The position numbers and the translations under genes were made by a program. The notes below the pieces were generated by a model. That model was not told where the DNA came from and ran no database searches. It worked only from the letters and a program-made list of their open reading frames with translations. This document shows, one piece after another, positions 1 through 7,318 of a stretch of 11,753 nucleotides of DNA. The DNA lies in assembly GCA_910592005.1 (NCBI GenBank), contig CAJVPP010003397.1, positions 1 to 11,753 of the forward strand. Reading direction: 5' to 3'. Numbering within the stretch: position 1 is the stretch's first letter; each line of letters starts with the position of its first letter. Origin of the DNA: Funneliformis mosseae (taxonomy: Eukaryota > Glomeromycota > Glomeromycetes > Glomerales > Glomeraceae).

Positions 1-790
1 ATATATTGTATAAAAGAAATATATGTTATAGACGATATAGATGACATAGAAGACATATATGATTTCTTAGGGATCGATGTCATCCTTTGGATCATCATCA
101 TCCATGTCTTCTTTTGTGTAACAATATCTATATTCCCATAGATGCATATAATTTTGGCATATCTTTTCAGAAATGGTATCCTTTTTGATATTTCCTATTG
201 ATTTTGAAAATAACTCTTCTTCAATATACATTTTTAGATTATAAGGAATATATGTTTTTAGTGTCTGCTACTGCAATCATGCTTTATAATCTTCACTAAA
301 ATCCTCATCATCTAGCAAGCCTTTTATTTTCATATGCTTTTCTTAAGAATGGATAAGAAGTTCACCGGTTTGTATAAAATGACCCTCCTATTTTCTAATA
401 CATTGAGCCATATAGTATCCTTTATTCCACATAGATTGAGCAATCTGAGTGCTAACAACCATTTTGCCTTTTTCATCTAATAATTGTTGTATAAATCTAC
501 GTAAACTCAATAGCAGATATAATCATATGTAAATATATTATGATTTTCTTTTGTGAATTTTTCTACTAAATATAATTGATTGATCTCTTCTAAACGTATA
601 TGTAGGTCTATTGTAGTATTGACAGGTATTAATAGAAGTGAATTTGGTGTAATAGATTGTGATAATAATGGTGTTTTACTTGACATGCTAACATTTTCAG
701 AGATTGATTGAAAAAAAGTATTAATTTTTTTTATTCCTTTTATATGCTCTTTTAACCCTATTATCTTTTTTTTTTATCTCTATTGTGATG

Positions 791-798
791 TTCTTGAA
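791..798. repeat. Left target-site duplication of MITE copy 1
   Basis: TTCTTGAA directly abuts the left end of the MITE and is repeated exactly at 932-939. Removing the MITE plus one copy (141 bp) restores a continuous reading of the host pseudogene on the minus strand (RDSRTSQ). Confidence 0.88.
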
Positions 799-931
799 TA
801 AAAATGGTGTTGCAACATTGTGATGCTTATTTGTTACCTGTTGCAACTTAAATTTTAATAATGTTGCAATTCGTTGCAACATTGTGATGCTTATTTGTCA
901 CCTGTTGTAACTAATTAAGGTGCCATCTTTA
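799..931. mobile_element. hAT-type MITE, copy 1 (133 bp)
   Basis: A short non-autonomous DNA transposon. The left end reads TAAAAATGGTG and the reverse complement of the right end reads TAAAGATGGCACC, giving an imperfect TIR of about 9-12 bp. The ends fit the hAT terminal pattern YARNG. It is flanked by perfect 8-bp direct repeats, TTCTTGAA, at 791-798 and 932-939, the duplication length typical of hAT elements. Inside are two direct copies of a 39-bp module (809-847 and 873-911), each bounded by GTTGCAAC (GTTGTAAC at the final position) and separated by an AT-rich linker with a further GTTGCAA. There is no coding capacity, so it would depend on transposase supplied elsewhere. It lies inside the transposase-like pseudogene. 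Copy 2 at 6195-6327 is the same length and differs at 8 positions, all transitions. Confidence 0.88.
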
Positions 932-939
932 TTCTTGAA
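932..939. repeat. Right target-site duplication of MITE copy 1
   Basis: TTCTTGAA, identical to 791-798, directly follows the right terminal repeat (CCATCTTTA). Confidence 0.88.
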
Positions 940-1352
940 TCTCTGATATACACAGCTCTAATTTTACTTGTGGCCTTTTTATCCCAACTAAGCACTTTAT
1001 TAATAAGTTTTTTTCCCACCTCTTCAAACTTTTTTAACTCACCTTTCATCTATTCTTTATTAATTTCATCTTCCATCCAATTTATTTCACCTTCTATCTA
1101 TTCTTTGACATTTTTGTTTTTAATAATTAAATCTTCTTTAATAGCTTTTTTTTGCTCAATCTCCTCTTCTATAATAGTGATATCTGATTTTTGAAATGTG
1201 AAATGACCTTTTTTTCTAGATAACTCACTTACTTGCTGTTGTCCTTTTGTTTTATATGATATGATCAATTTTTAAAATAAAATTAAAATTGAAAAGGTTT
1301 AATTTAAAAGCTAAAACTAGAATTGAATCATATTTAAGCATAATTAGTTACA

Positions 1353-1399
1353 ATAATTTGAGCTGACATTATATTAATACTAATGTCAGTTCAAATTAT
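1353..1399. repeat. Foldback: 19-bp inverted repeat with 9-bp loop
   Basis: The left arm ATAATTTGAGCTGACATTA (1353-1371) pairs with TAATGTCAGTTCAAATTAT (1381-1399) at 18 of 19 positions around the loop TATTAATAC. The motif AATTTGAGCTGA recurs near 1450-1462, so the hairpin may belong to a larger dispersed repeat. No gene end is nearby to make it a terminator. Confidence 0.7.
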
Positions 1400-1958
1400 C
1401 AAAAATTTTAACCAGTAAAATTATATTCACATGATATGATTTTGTTTCAAATTTGAGCTGATCATATAAAATTATCTGATTTCAAATACTTATAACTTTT
1501 ATGTAGATCTTTTTCAAAAATCTGACTGGTAATTTAATAGAGCTTATCTCAAAGAACAAAGTTACCAATTTATTTTTTTAAAATTTTATTTTTTTTTAGA
1601 GTTGAAAATTTTTTAAGTGTAAGTGTTACAATTTTATTATCAAATTAAGACTTTTGGCATTATATTTAATTTATTTTTGAATTTATGAAAATATAATAAA
1701 CTAAAGTATTATTCATATATTAATTCATAAATGTAAATTTTTTTCAAATATTTAATAAAATCAAAAGAATTTGATTTTTTTTTAATGAAAAAACTGAAGA
1801 ATACAAAAAAAAGGTGTTAAACTTGATCTTTAAGGGGAAGGGGAGAATAAATTATTTATATAATTTCTGAATAAATAATTCAAATCTATATCTATTTCTT
1901 GCATAAAAATTTGACATATTTGATATCATACAGCAGGTAACCGATTTTTAAATTTCTG

Positions 1959-1972
1959 ATCCCTGCAGGGAT
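1959..1972. repeat. Perfect 14-bp palindrome ATCCCTGCAGGGAT
   Basis: A self-complementary 14-mer that is much richer in G+C than its surroundings. The flanks are TTCTG on the left and TCTGATCA on the right. Role unknown; it could be the centre of a worn palindromic repeat. Confidence 0.6.
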
Positions 1973-2160
1973 TCTGATCAATTAAATATTTAGTTAAAAT
2001 GCTTGGCAATTTATCACACTTATGTCAGAAAATCATTTTTGGATTTAAGACTGATTTTGATTGTTAGCCAATCTATTATTATTTAACGATGATTAGGATT
2101 AAAAAGACTAATTGGCTTAATTGTTATATAACGTTTAATGAATTATAATATCTAAGTATA

Positions 2161-2216
2161 CCAAGTAAATAAATAATATAAATTCTACCATAATTTATAT
2201 TAGATTTATTTACTGG
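2161..2216. repeat. AT-rich inverted repeat with about 24-bp arms
   Basis: CCAAGTAAATAAAT..AATATAAATT (2161-2184) pairs with AATTTATATTAGATTTATTTACTGG (2192-2216, split here as AATTTATATTAG + ATTTATTTACTGG) with two small bulges around a 7-base loop. Probably a cruciform-forming remnant of a small foldback element. Confidence 0.6.
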
Positions 2217-2222
2217 ATATCC

Positions 2223-2319
2223 TTCAGATTATCCTATGAATAATATAGAGATAATCTGTTTGAAAATTTAATATCCTATTAGATAGATAATCTGAATAAT
2301 AATTCTAGGATAATCTGAA
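2223..2319. repeat. Inverted copies of TAGGATAATCTGAA
   Basis: TTCAGATTATCCTA at 2223-2236 is the exact reverse complement of TAGGATAATCTGAA at 2306-2319. Further degenerate copies of the GATAATCTG core occur near 2250 and 2287, and TTCTAGGATAA recurs near 2322. This looks like an overlapping stack of small inverted and direct repeats beside the Tc1 insertion. Confidence 0.6.
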
Positions 2320-2487
2320 TTATTCTAGGATAACATAAATTTTACCACTCAAGTAATATATATACTAATGTTAATAAATCTATATATGATCAAAAACTGA
2401 AGTCATGTTCTTTCAAATAATCTACAAGGACTAAAGATAAAGTGATTAATAATTATAAGTCCTTTTTAGACTTTATTATTATATTTA

Positions 2488-2512
2488 CAGTGGTTGAAAA
2501 AAGTAATCAGAA
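2488..2512 (+). repeat. Left TIR of the Tc1-like element
   Basis: Starts CAGTGGTTG immediately after the TA target and continues AAAAAAGTAATCAGAA. It is matched by the right TIR. Confidence 0.92.
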
Positions 2513-2612
2513 TCACATTTTTATTAATTAGATAATAAATAAGCGTCATGAACACATACAAATTTATACACATAACTTTTATGATCCTGTGAACAAGTTT
2601 ACTTAAAGACAC

Positions 2613-3630
2613 TCAATAGGGTATCTTATTACTATTGCCTCCAATTACTAGATCTAGCCCCAATTTCATACTACGAACTAAATTAAGAAAAAGTTTTGGT
2701 TCAATTCCCTCCCATTCCTCTTGAATAATTTCACAAAAAACATCTACAGTAACTGAATTTTTTAAGAACCAGTTTGTTAACCTTTTTCTCCACACGTCCC
2801 TTCAAAATCGACCATAAATTTTCGATCGGGTTGAGATCTGGGCTGTTCGAAGACCAATCCAACAACCTTGGACAACATTCCAAAAGAAGTTTCTTGGTTT
2901 CCTTAACTGTATGCTTCAGATCGTTGTCCTGTTAGAACACCTAGCACCTTCATATGATAAAATTTGCATTTTCAAATAGGTTTTCTGTCAAAATTTCTCG
3001 GTAAAAACACCTATCCATTATTCTTGTAAAAAGAAGAAAGCCAATTAGACCTTTTGCTGAAAAGGCATCCTATGCATGAACTTTGTATGGATGTTTTACC
3101 ATAGGTTTGTGTGGAGGCTATGTATCAACTTTATAGAAGACTGTCTGAGTATTTTGAAACATCTGGAATGTGGTTTCATCGGAAAAAACCACCTTATTCC
3201 AATTTTGTCTTCTGTATTTTATAGCAAACTCCACTCTACGCTGCTTTTGTTAGTCAGTTAGCAAGGGTATAGTTTTTGGGACAATACTAAAGTAATTAAG
3301 ATTATTAAGTTCATTAAGCACAGTTTGGTCAGTTATGTTGAGGTTGGTATAATTTTCGTTCAAAATGTTTGCAAGTTCAGTACATGTGTAATATCTATTT
3401 GCTGAAATGAGACGACCAAGAAAATGACGTTTTTTAGGAGAAAGTTTCTTTGGTCTACTGGAGTGAGATAAGGGGTTTAAAGTGTTACCATTTTTAAGTT
3501 TTTTGATATAGTCATATACCGTAGAGCATGGGATAGAGGTTAATTTGTGCAAAGTTTTGGCATCATAGATGCCATTGCTCCATAAAGTGCTTACAATTGT
3601 ATGACATTGCTCAAGTGTAATATTTGCCAT
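2613..3630 (-). pseudogene. Tc1-like DD34E transposase, broken by stops and a frameshift
   Basis: Nuclear cut-and-paste transposase that would bind the TIRs and catalyse excision and insertion at TA. I chose the ATG at 3630 (MANITLEQ) because its context, ACCATGG, is near-ideal; a longer in-frame ATG at 3687 only adds a hydrophobic leader. Residues 1 to about 115 carry the paired-like helix-turn-helix region (CSTVYDYIKKL, SRPKKLSPKKRHFLGRLI). The catalytic triad is still readable: D in VVFSDETTF (3178-3180), D in QDND (2926-2928) and E in SPDLNPIENLW (2821-2823), with 34 residues between the last two. In-frame stops: TAA 3250-3252, TAG 3118-3120, TAG 3070-3072, TGA 2950-2952, TAG 2941-2943 and TAA 2932-2934. 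A one-base frameshift near the T6 run 2758-2763 moves reading into the frame that encodes SVTVDVFCEIIQEEWEGIEP and ends at 2613. The restored length of about 338 codons is normal for the family. Confidence 0.95.
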
Positions 3631-3784
3631 GGTTGCTAAAAAAATAAACTTAGCAAGTAAAACTAAATAAATAAACAAATATGTCAATCATTTACTATTA
3701 TGATCAATATATTATCACATAAAATTTCAACTTAATTGGCTTAATAATACGAGAAAAATTTACATTTTATTGCGATGTATTTTT

Positions 3785-3808
3785 TTCTGATTACTTTTTT
3801 GACCACTG
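3785..3808 (-). repeat. Right TIR of the Tc1-like element
   Basis: Read inward it is CAGTGGTC followed by AAAAAAGTAATCAGAA, one base shorter than the left arm. The TA duplication follows at 3809-3810. Confidence 0.92.
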
Positions 3809-3905
3809 TACCTATTATTTGTCAATTAGAATATATTTCAGTATAATATTTAAAAAAATGAAGGTAATTACACAAATACGTAATATTAAATATTATATAA
3901 GATAA

Positions 3906-4223
3906 TCATATATTATTAAGAACATTAACAAAATTTTATGTAATTTTTTGGCTGGTATTATTGATGAATTAGAGATATTGTTAATATAAAATAATAGTAA
4001 ATTAAATTGGTTTGATTTATTTGATTTTTATTTTAGTTGTATGAGGCAGATAAAAAAATTCACTAGCTTAACATTATATTTTTATACAATTTGCAAATAT
4101 ACAATTTGGAAAAAATTATGTTATATAGAAAAATTTTTAGAAAAATCAAGTTCTAAGAAATTTTTGATTAAAATTAAAAGCTTAATATATTTTAATCTAA
4201 TAACATTAAAAACTAAAATATAA
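3906..4223 (+). pseudogene. Unrecognised coding remnant with one internal stop
   Basis: The frame is open from 3906 to the stop at 4221-4223 except for one TAA at 3987-3989, so 106 codons carry only one interruption. In DNA this AT-rich a chance stop is expected about every ten codons, which makes it likely this was once coding. The protein reads AGIIDELEILLI, then LNWFDLFDFYFSCM, RQIKKFTSLTLYFYTICKY, TIWKKLCYIEKFLEK and a Lys/Ile-rich tail. The first ATG after the stop is at 4041. I do not recognise it with confidence; the aromatic pattern ending in IWKKLC is faintly like the extreme C-terminal tails of some fungal LINE-type reverse transcriptases, which is a guess. It starts about 95 bp beyond the Tc1 element and is not part of it. 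No promoter or partner gene is visible. Confidence 0.35.
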
Positions 4224-6186
4224 TAAAAATCTTAATTTTATCAAAAAAATTCTCAGAACCTGATTTTTCTAACAATCAATCCATATAATTGTATTGTATT
4301 ATCTATATATAAAGATTATCAAGAGGCTATATATAATTTTAAGAATATATGAGAAAGTTTAAGAATAAATTATTTACGCAATTATTTATTTTTTTGATAT
4401 ATATAACATTTGCTATACTATAGATGCCTACTAAAATCTTCTCAAAATAATTTCATTATACCCTTTTCTATATTTTTAATATAGTTTTAACAGTTTTAGC
4501 TTTTGTAATATCAAATGGATTTCGTTATATCCCTTATTATAATTTTAATATAGTTTTGTCTAAGTTTTGACTGTTATTAAAGAATTTTATCACTCACCTA
4601 TATACTACACATTTATTTAATAAAACTTGATTGAAAAAATAATAACACATACTTTATTTCATACAATTCTATAATGTATTCTATATAAAAAAAAATATAA
4701 AATATCTAGTAAATTTGCGTTATTACTTTATACTTTATTAATTATATAAGAAAAAAATAATAAAATACAAGTTATAACCTACTATATAATAATGATATTT
4801 ATTTGATATATTCTTTTTTATAAAATAGCTAATCTTTTATAATTCTGGATTTATTATATTATTTTAAAAAATAGACTGTATTATATGGTAGATATAACTA
4901 TATTTACAATCCAAAAATATTTAATTTACTTCTATTATCTTCTTACACTTTTTACAATACAGATGTAAGTAATAATTACATTCCTTATAAATTTTACAAC
5001 CATGTTTCTATTTTCTAAATATAAATCATTTTTTAAAATAATTCTAACTTTCTCTTAATCTGTTAATTTGCGGGAATTAACTTATCCTAATAGTTTTTCC
5101 TAATAGTATATTTTGTTGATTTTTCTTTTTTCAAATGTATATAAAAAAAAATTTAATAAAGTTAAATTTTTTATATATAATATAAATATAAGCATGTTAC
5201 CTATTATATCATATAATAATTATAAAGATTTTAACTAATAGAAGTAGAATTTATTAGGTTAATTATATAATAATATCACTTAATTTCAATAACATATTAT
5301 TATGTATAATATTATAATTCATATGAATTAATGATGTATTTATTATATATAATATATAGAAAAAGAATCAAATCAGCAAAAATTATTCTATTATACTACT
5401 ACATATTTTAAGGTTGAAGATACTATACATGATAGCCTATATAATCTATTTCATATCTTTACTAATATATATTAATTTTAGAAACTTCAGAAGATTTTTT
5501 TAAGTATTTAAATTAGATTTTTTAGAATATAATTGTAATGTCTTAACAAGTGGAATTCTGAATTCTTTGTTTTCGTAAATTAGATAAGTTTTTTACTGCC
5601 TTATTTATTGATTAATCAGAACTTTTCAAATACTAATGCTCTTTTTTATATATAGTGCAGATTTGTATAATGTAATAATCTACATAATTCATATTATTCT
5701 ATTTATACTAGTATAAAAATTTAAATATAAGCTAGTTTTTTTAAATTGATTTATCATAAAATTAATAAATTTCTCATATTTTTTTTTTTGAAAACTTTTT
5801 TTGAAGAGAAATGAGTAAGTTAGAATTAGAAAAATTAAAAACATAAGTTAAAGGAATAAATACAGTTAATATATTTACTTTAGCTAGTATGGGTGTAGAT
5901 AATGTATTTATTTTAGGCAAGATATTTTTGCTAGTCTTAGAATTTTTGATCATATGATTTTGATAATAGGCTATTATTAAAATTTCAGTTATGTAATTAT
6001 TTATATTAAACTTAGAATTATTTGTATTAAGACATGTAATTCTTTAAAATCTAATCAAAAAAATTATCTATAATATTTTAAATTTGATTATTAATTAATT
6101 TTAAATAAAATTAATTCTATATGTTCTAAGATAGTTAATTTTATCTATACCTATTTTCTCAAATATTTTAATAAACTTTATAGACC
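4224..6186. other. AT-rich spacer, no convincing gene
   Basis: Nearly 2 kb of very AT-rich DNA with stop codons in all frames at about the rate expected by chance. The only structured item I could define is a diverged direct repeat (4451-4488 and 4520-4557). A short coding-like stretch from an ATG at 5811 is discussed among the rejected items. Confidence 0.5.
4451..4557. repeat. Diverged direct repeat, two 38-bp copies 69 bp apart
   Basis: TTTCATTATACCC..TTTTTAATATAGTTTT (4451-4488) and TTTCGTTATATCCC..TTTTAATATAGTTTT (4520-4557) match at about 32 of 38 positions. Both are followed by a similar GTTTTA/GTTTTG stretch. Possibly a fragment of a dispersed repeat family; function unknown. Confidence 0.5.
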
Positions 6187-6194
6187 TTTAAGTC
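6187..6194. repeat. Left target-site duplication of MITE copy 2
   Basis: TTTAAGTC directly before the MITE, repeated exactly at 6328-6335. Confidence 0.88.
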
Positions 6195-6327
6195 TAAAGA
6201 TGGTGTTGCAACATTGTGACACTTATTTGTCACCTGTTGCAACTTAAATTTTAATAATGTTGCAATTTGTTGCAACATTGTGATGCTTATTTGTCACCTG
6301 TTGCAACTAATTGAGGCGCCATCTTTA
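6195..6327. mobile_element. hAT-type MITE, copy 2 (133 bp)
   Basis: Same family and orientation as 799-931 and the better-preserved copy. The left end reads TAAAGATGGTG and the right end, reverse-complemented, reads TAAAGATGGCGCC. It is flanked by perfect 8-bp duplications, TTTAAGTC, at 6187-6194 and 6328-6335. Four intact GTTGCAAC palindromes lie at 6205-6212, 6236-6243, 6269-6276 and 6300-6307, with a shortened one (GTTGCAA) at 6259-6265. They bound two 39-bp modules, 6205-6243 and 6269-6307. Module 1 here has GTGACAC where the other three modules in the window have GTGATGC. No coding capacity. Two insertions with unrelated flanks and unrelated 8-bp duplications show independent transposition. 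Confidence 0.9.
6205..6307. repeat. Two 39-bp near-palindromic modules inside MITE copy 2
   Basis: Each module starts GTTGCAACATTGTGA and ends TTTGTCACCTGTTGCAAC. The outer nine bases are perfectly inverted (GTTGCAACA/TGTTGCAAC), and the inner GTGA/TCAC is roughly inverted. The modules are joined by a 25-bp AT-rich linker carrying GTTGCAA. Equivalent modules in copy 1 lie at 809-847 and 873-911. Repeated subterminal motifs often serve as transposase binding sites in hAT elements; that role is inferred here. Confidence 0.75.
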
Positions 6328-6335
6328 TTTAAGTC
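6328..6335. repeat. Right target-site duplication of MITE copy 2
   Basis: TTTAAGTC, identical to 6187-6194, directly after CCATCTTTA. Confidence 0.88.
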
Positions 6336-7318
6336 TTTTATTTAAAGTGTTATAGAAGATTTTTAAAAATTGTATACCTATTTCTTTTGATTTCTTCTCA
6401 TAAATAATGGTAAAATATTCTAATATCTTATTATAAATTACTTTTTACTTTTTTCTCTCCAATTTTATCATCACTATATTTCATAATATCATTATACTTA
6501 AAGTTAAGAAATTTGTATATACTAGATAAATTTTGACTTTATATTTATATATATTATATTAAATTTTATATTAATTATTATATATATTAATTATACTAAA
6601 CTGTACTAATTATACTAATTTTTTAAGTTATACTGATGTATAAATTCTTTTTAAAGTTAACCTTATATAAGATCTCTTTTTTATTTGCTTTCATAGTATA
6701 ATACTCAGCATCTGATATTTTATTAAATAAGTATAATAAATCAAGCAGAGATAAAAAACAATTTTAACAAGGCTATCTTTATAATTTCAGTCATATACAA
6801 TACTTCTTAATTAGAAAAAATTGATTCTTAATATTTTAAATTATTTTGAATATCATCAGTTATCACTTAAAATATTTTCTTAATCCTTTTTTTTATGATT
6901 ATTTTAGTCTTATCCTAATAATAGTATACTTTAGAATGAAACTTCTTTTCTTGCTTTCTCTACTTTTTCTATTATTAATATTTTCTTATATATATCATTC
7001 AAAAATACATATATTTTCCTATTTTCTCTATTTTCTGATGACTTAGAGTTTATAAATATTGAATTATTAATAGACAACTATACTTTTAATACTATATCTT
7101 TTATTTTCACAATTAGGTATAATAGCAGATTTACTTTTAATATAAAAAGTCATTAAAAGTCTCTGAATACCATTTTTTAGGTATGATTTTATATTATTAA
7201 TATTATGTGATTTAATATTATAAAGTACTTATCTCTAATATTACAGTATATCTTTAACTTTGTAATCAAGAAAACATCAATAGTTTTAAGATAAGAAATA
7301 TAATTGATTAAAATATTA
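6336..7318. other. AT-rich spacer, no convincing gene
   Basis: Low-complexity AT-rich DNA, including a TATATTAATT-rich patch around 6541-6620. The 66-codon plus-strand open frame at 6846-7046 is mostly Phe/Leu/Ile/Tyr/Ser from T-rich sequence and looks like chance. A stretch around 7039-7076 can be read as ELLIDNYTFN, reminiscent of the second catalytic Asp region of pogo-type transposases (LLxDN), so the Tigger remnant may extend into this spacer. Confidence 0.4.

Larger units (their letters stand above)
67..1273 (-). pseudogene. Decayed DDE-type transposase-like gene (N-terminal and middle part), split by a MITE
   Basis: Read on the minus strand, the upstream part (1273 to about 940) gives a Lys/Glu-rich helical segment ending SWDKKATSKIRAVYIRDSR. 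After the MITE and its extra target copy are removed, it continues through KGIKKINTFFQSISENV, SLRRFIQQLLDEKGKMVV, TQIAQSMWNKGYYMAQCIRK, EGHFIQTGELLIHS, GLLDDEDFSEDYKA and NYMHLWEYRY. This order resembles a multicopy transposase-like family of glomeromycete and mushroom fungi whose catalytic DDE domain lies further downstream, here beyond the left window edge or lost. That is family recognition from memory. No upstream start codon is visible; an internal ATG sits at 684-686. Breaks: TAG at 1098-1100, 1050-1052, 388-390 and 268-270; TAA at 343-345 and 67-69; TGA at 277-279; a slip in the ten-base A/T run at 766-775; and a one-base loss near 507-513. Positions 1-66 are low-complexity. A pseudogene is near certain; the family name is less so. 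Confidence 0.72.
1274..2485. other. AT-rich spacer with foldbacks, no gene seen
   Basis: No coding stretch stands out on either strand. It contains a strong foldback at 1353-1399, a G-rich patch (AAGGGGAAGGGG) near 1833-1844, a perfect GC-containing palindrome at 1959-1972 and overlapping inverted repeats at 2161-2319. These may be remnants of small transposons, but no target duplications were found to prove it. Confidence 0.5.
2488..3808. mobile_element. Full-length Tc1-like element (1321 bp), inactive
   Basis: A complete Tc1/mariner-superfamily DNA transposon. The left TIR at 2488-2512 starts CAGTGGTTG and continues AAAAAAGTAATCAGAA. The right TIR at 3785-3808, read inward, starts CAGTGGTC and continues with the same AAAAAAGTAATCAGAA, so the arms match over about 24 bp apart from one small difference after CAGTGGT. 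Both ends abut TA (2486-2487 and 3809-3810), the expected target duplication. The single gene runs on the minus strand between them. About 178 bp lie between the right end and the start codon, and about 125 bp between the stop codon and the left end. Total length is within the usual 1.2-1.7 kb for Tc1 elements. The transposase is broken, so the copy cannot move by itself but could be mobilised in trans if an intact relative exists. Confidence 0.95.

Noticed and set aside
970..1194. 74-codon plus-strand open frame rich in Ser, Phe and Leu
   Set aside because: It lies antisense to the minus-strand pseudogene, whose Lys/Glu-rich reading is far more protein-like. It is the T-rich complement of that sequence.
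3076..3261. 61-codon plus-strand open frame
   Set aside because: It is antisense to the catalytic domain of the Tc1-like transposase, which has clear DDE motifs on the minus strand.
5400..5692. Minus-strand reading that looks protein-like if stops are read as Gln or Trp
   Set aside because: About eight or nine stops in roughly 95 codons is the chance rate for this composition, and no family pattern supports it.
5811..5957. Coding-like stretch from an ATG (MSKLELEKLKT, stop, VKGINTVNIFTLASMGVDN)
   Set aside because: One stop in 48 codons is only mildly unusual across this much searched sequence, and I recognise no family. Left as a possibility, not called.
799..6327. The two MITEs as ends of one large composite transposon
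   Set aside because: Each copy has its own distinct perfect 8-bp duplication, so they are independent insertions. The outer flanks of the pair do not match each other.
6626..6763. 46-codon minus-strand open stretch (contains ISDAEYYTMKANKKEIL)
   Set aside because: The length is within chance expectation over the number of frames examined, and no homology is recognised.
6846..7046. 66-codon plus-strand open frame resembling a membrane protein
   Set aside because: It is almost entirely Phe/Leu/Ile/Tyr/Ser encoded by T-rich sequence, with no motif or supporting context, so its hydrophobicity follows from composition.
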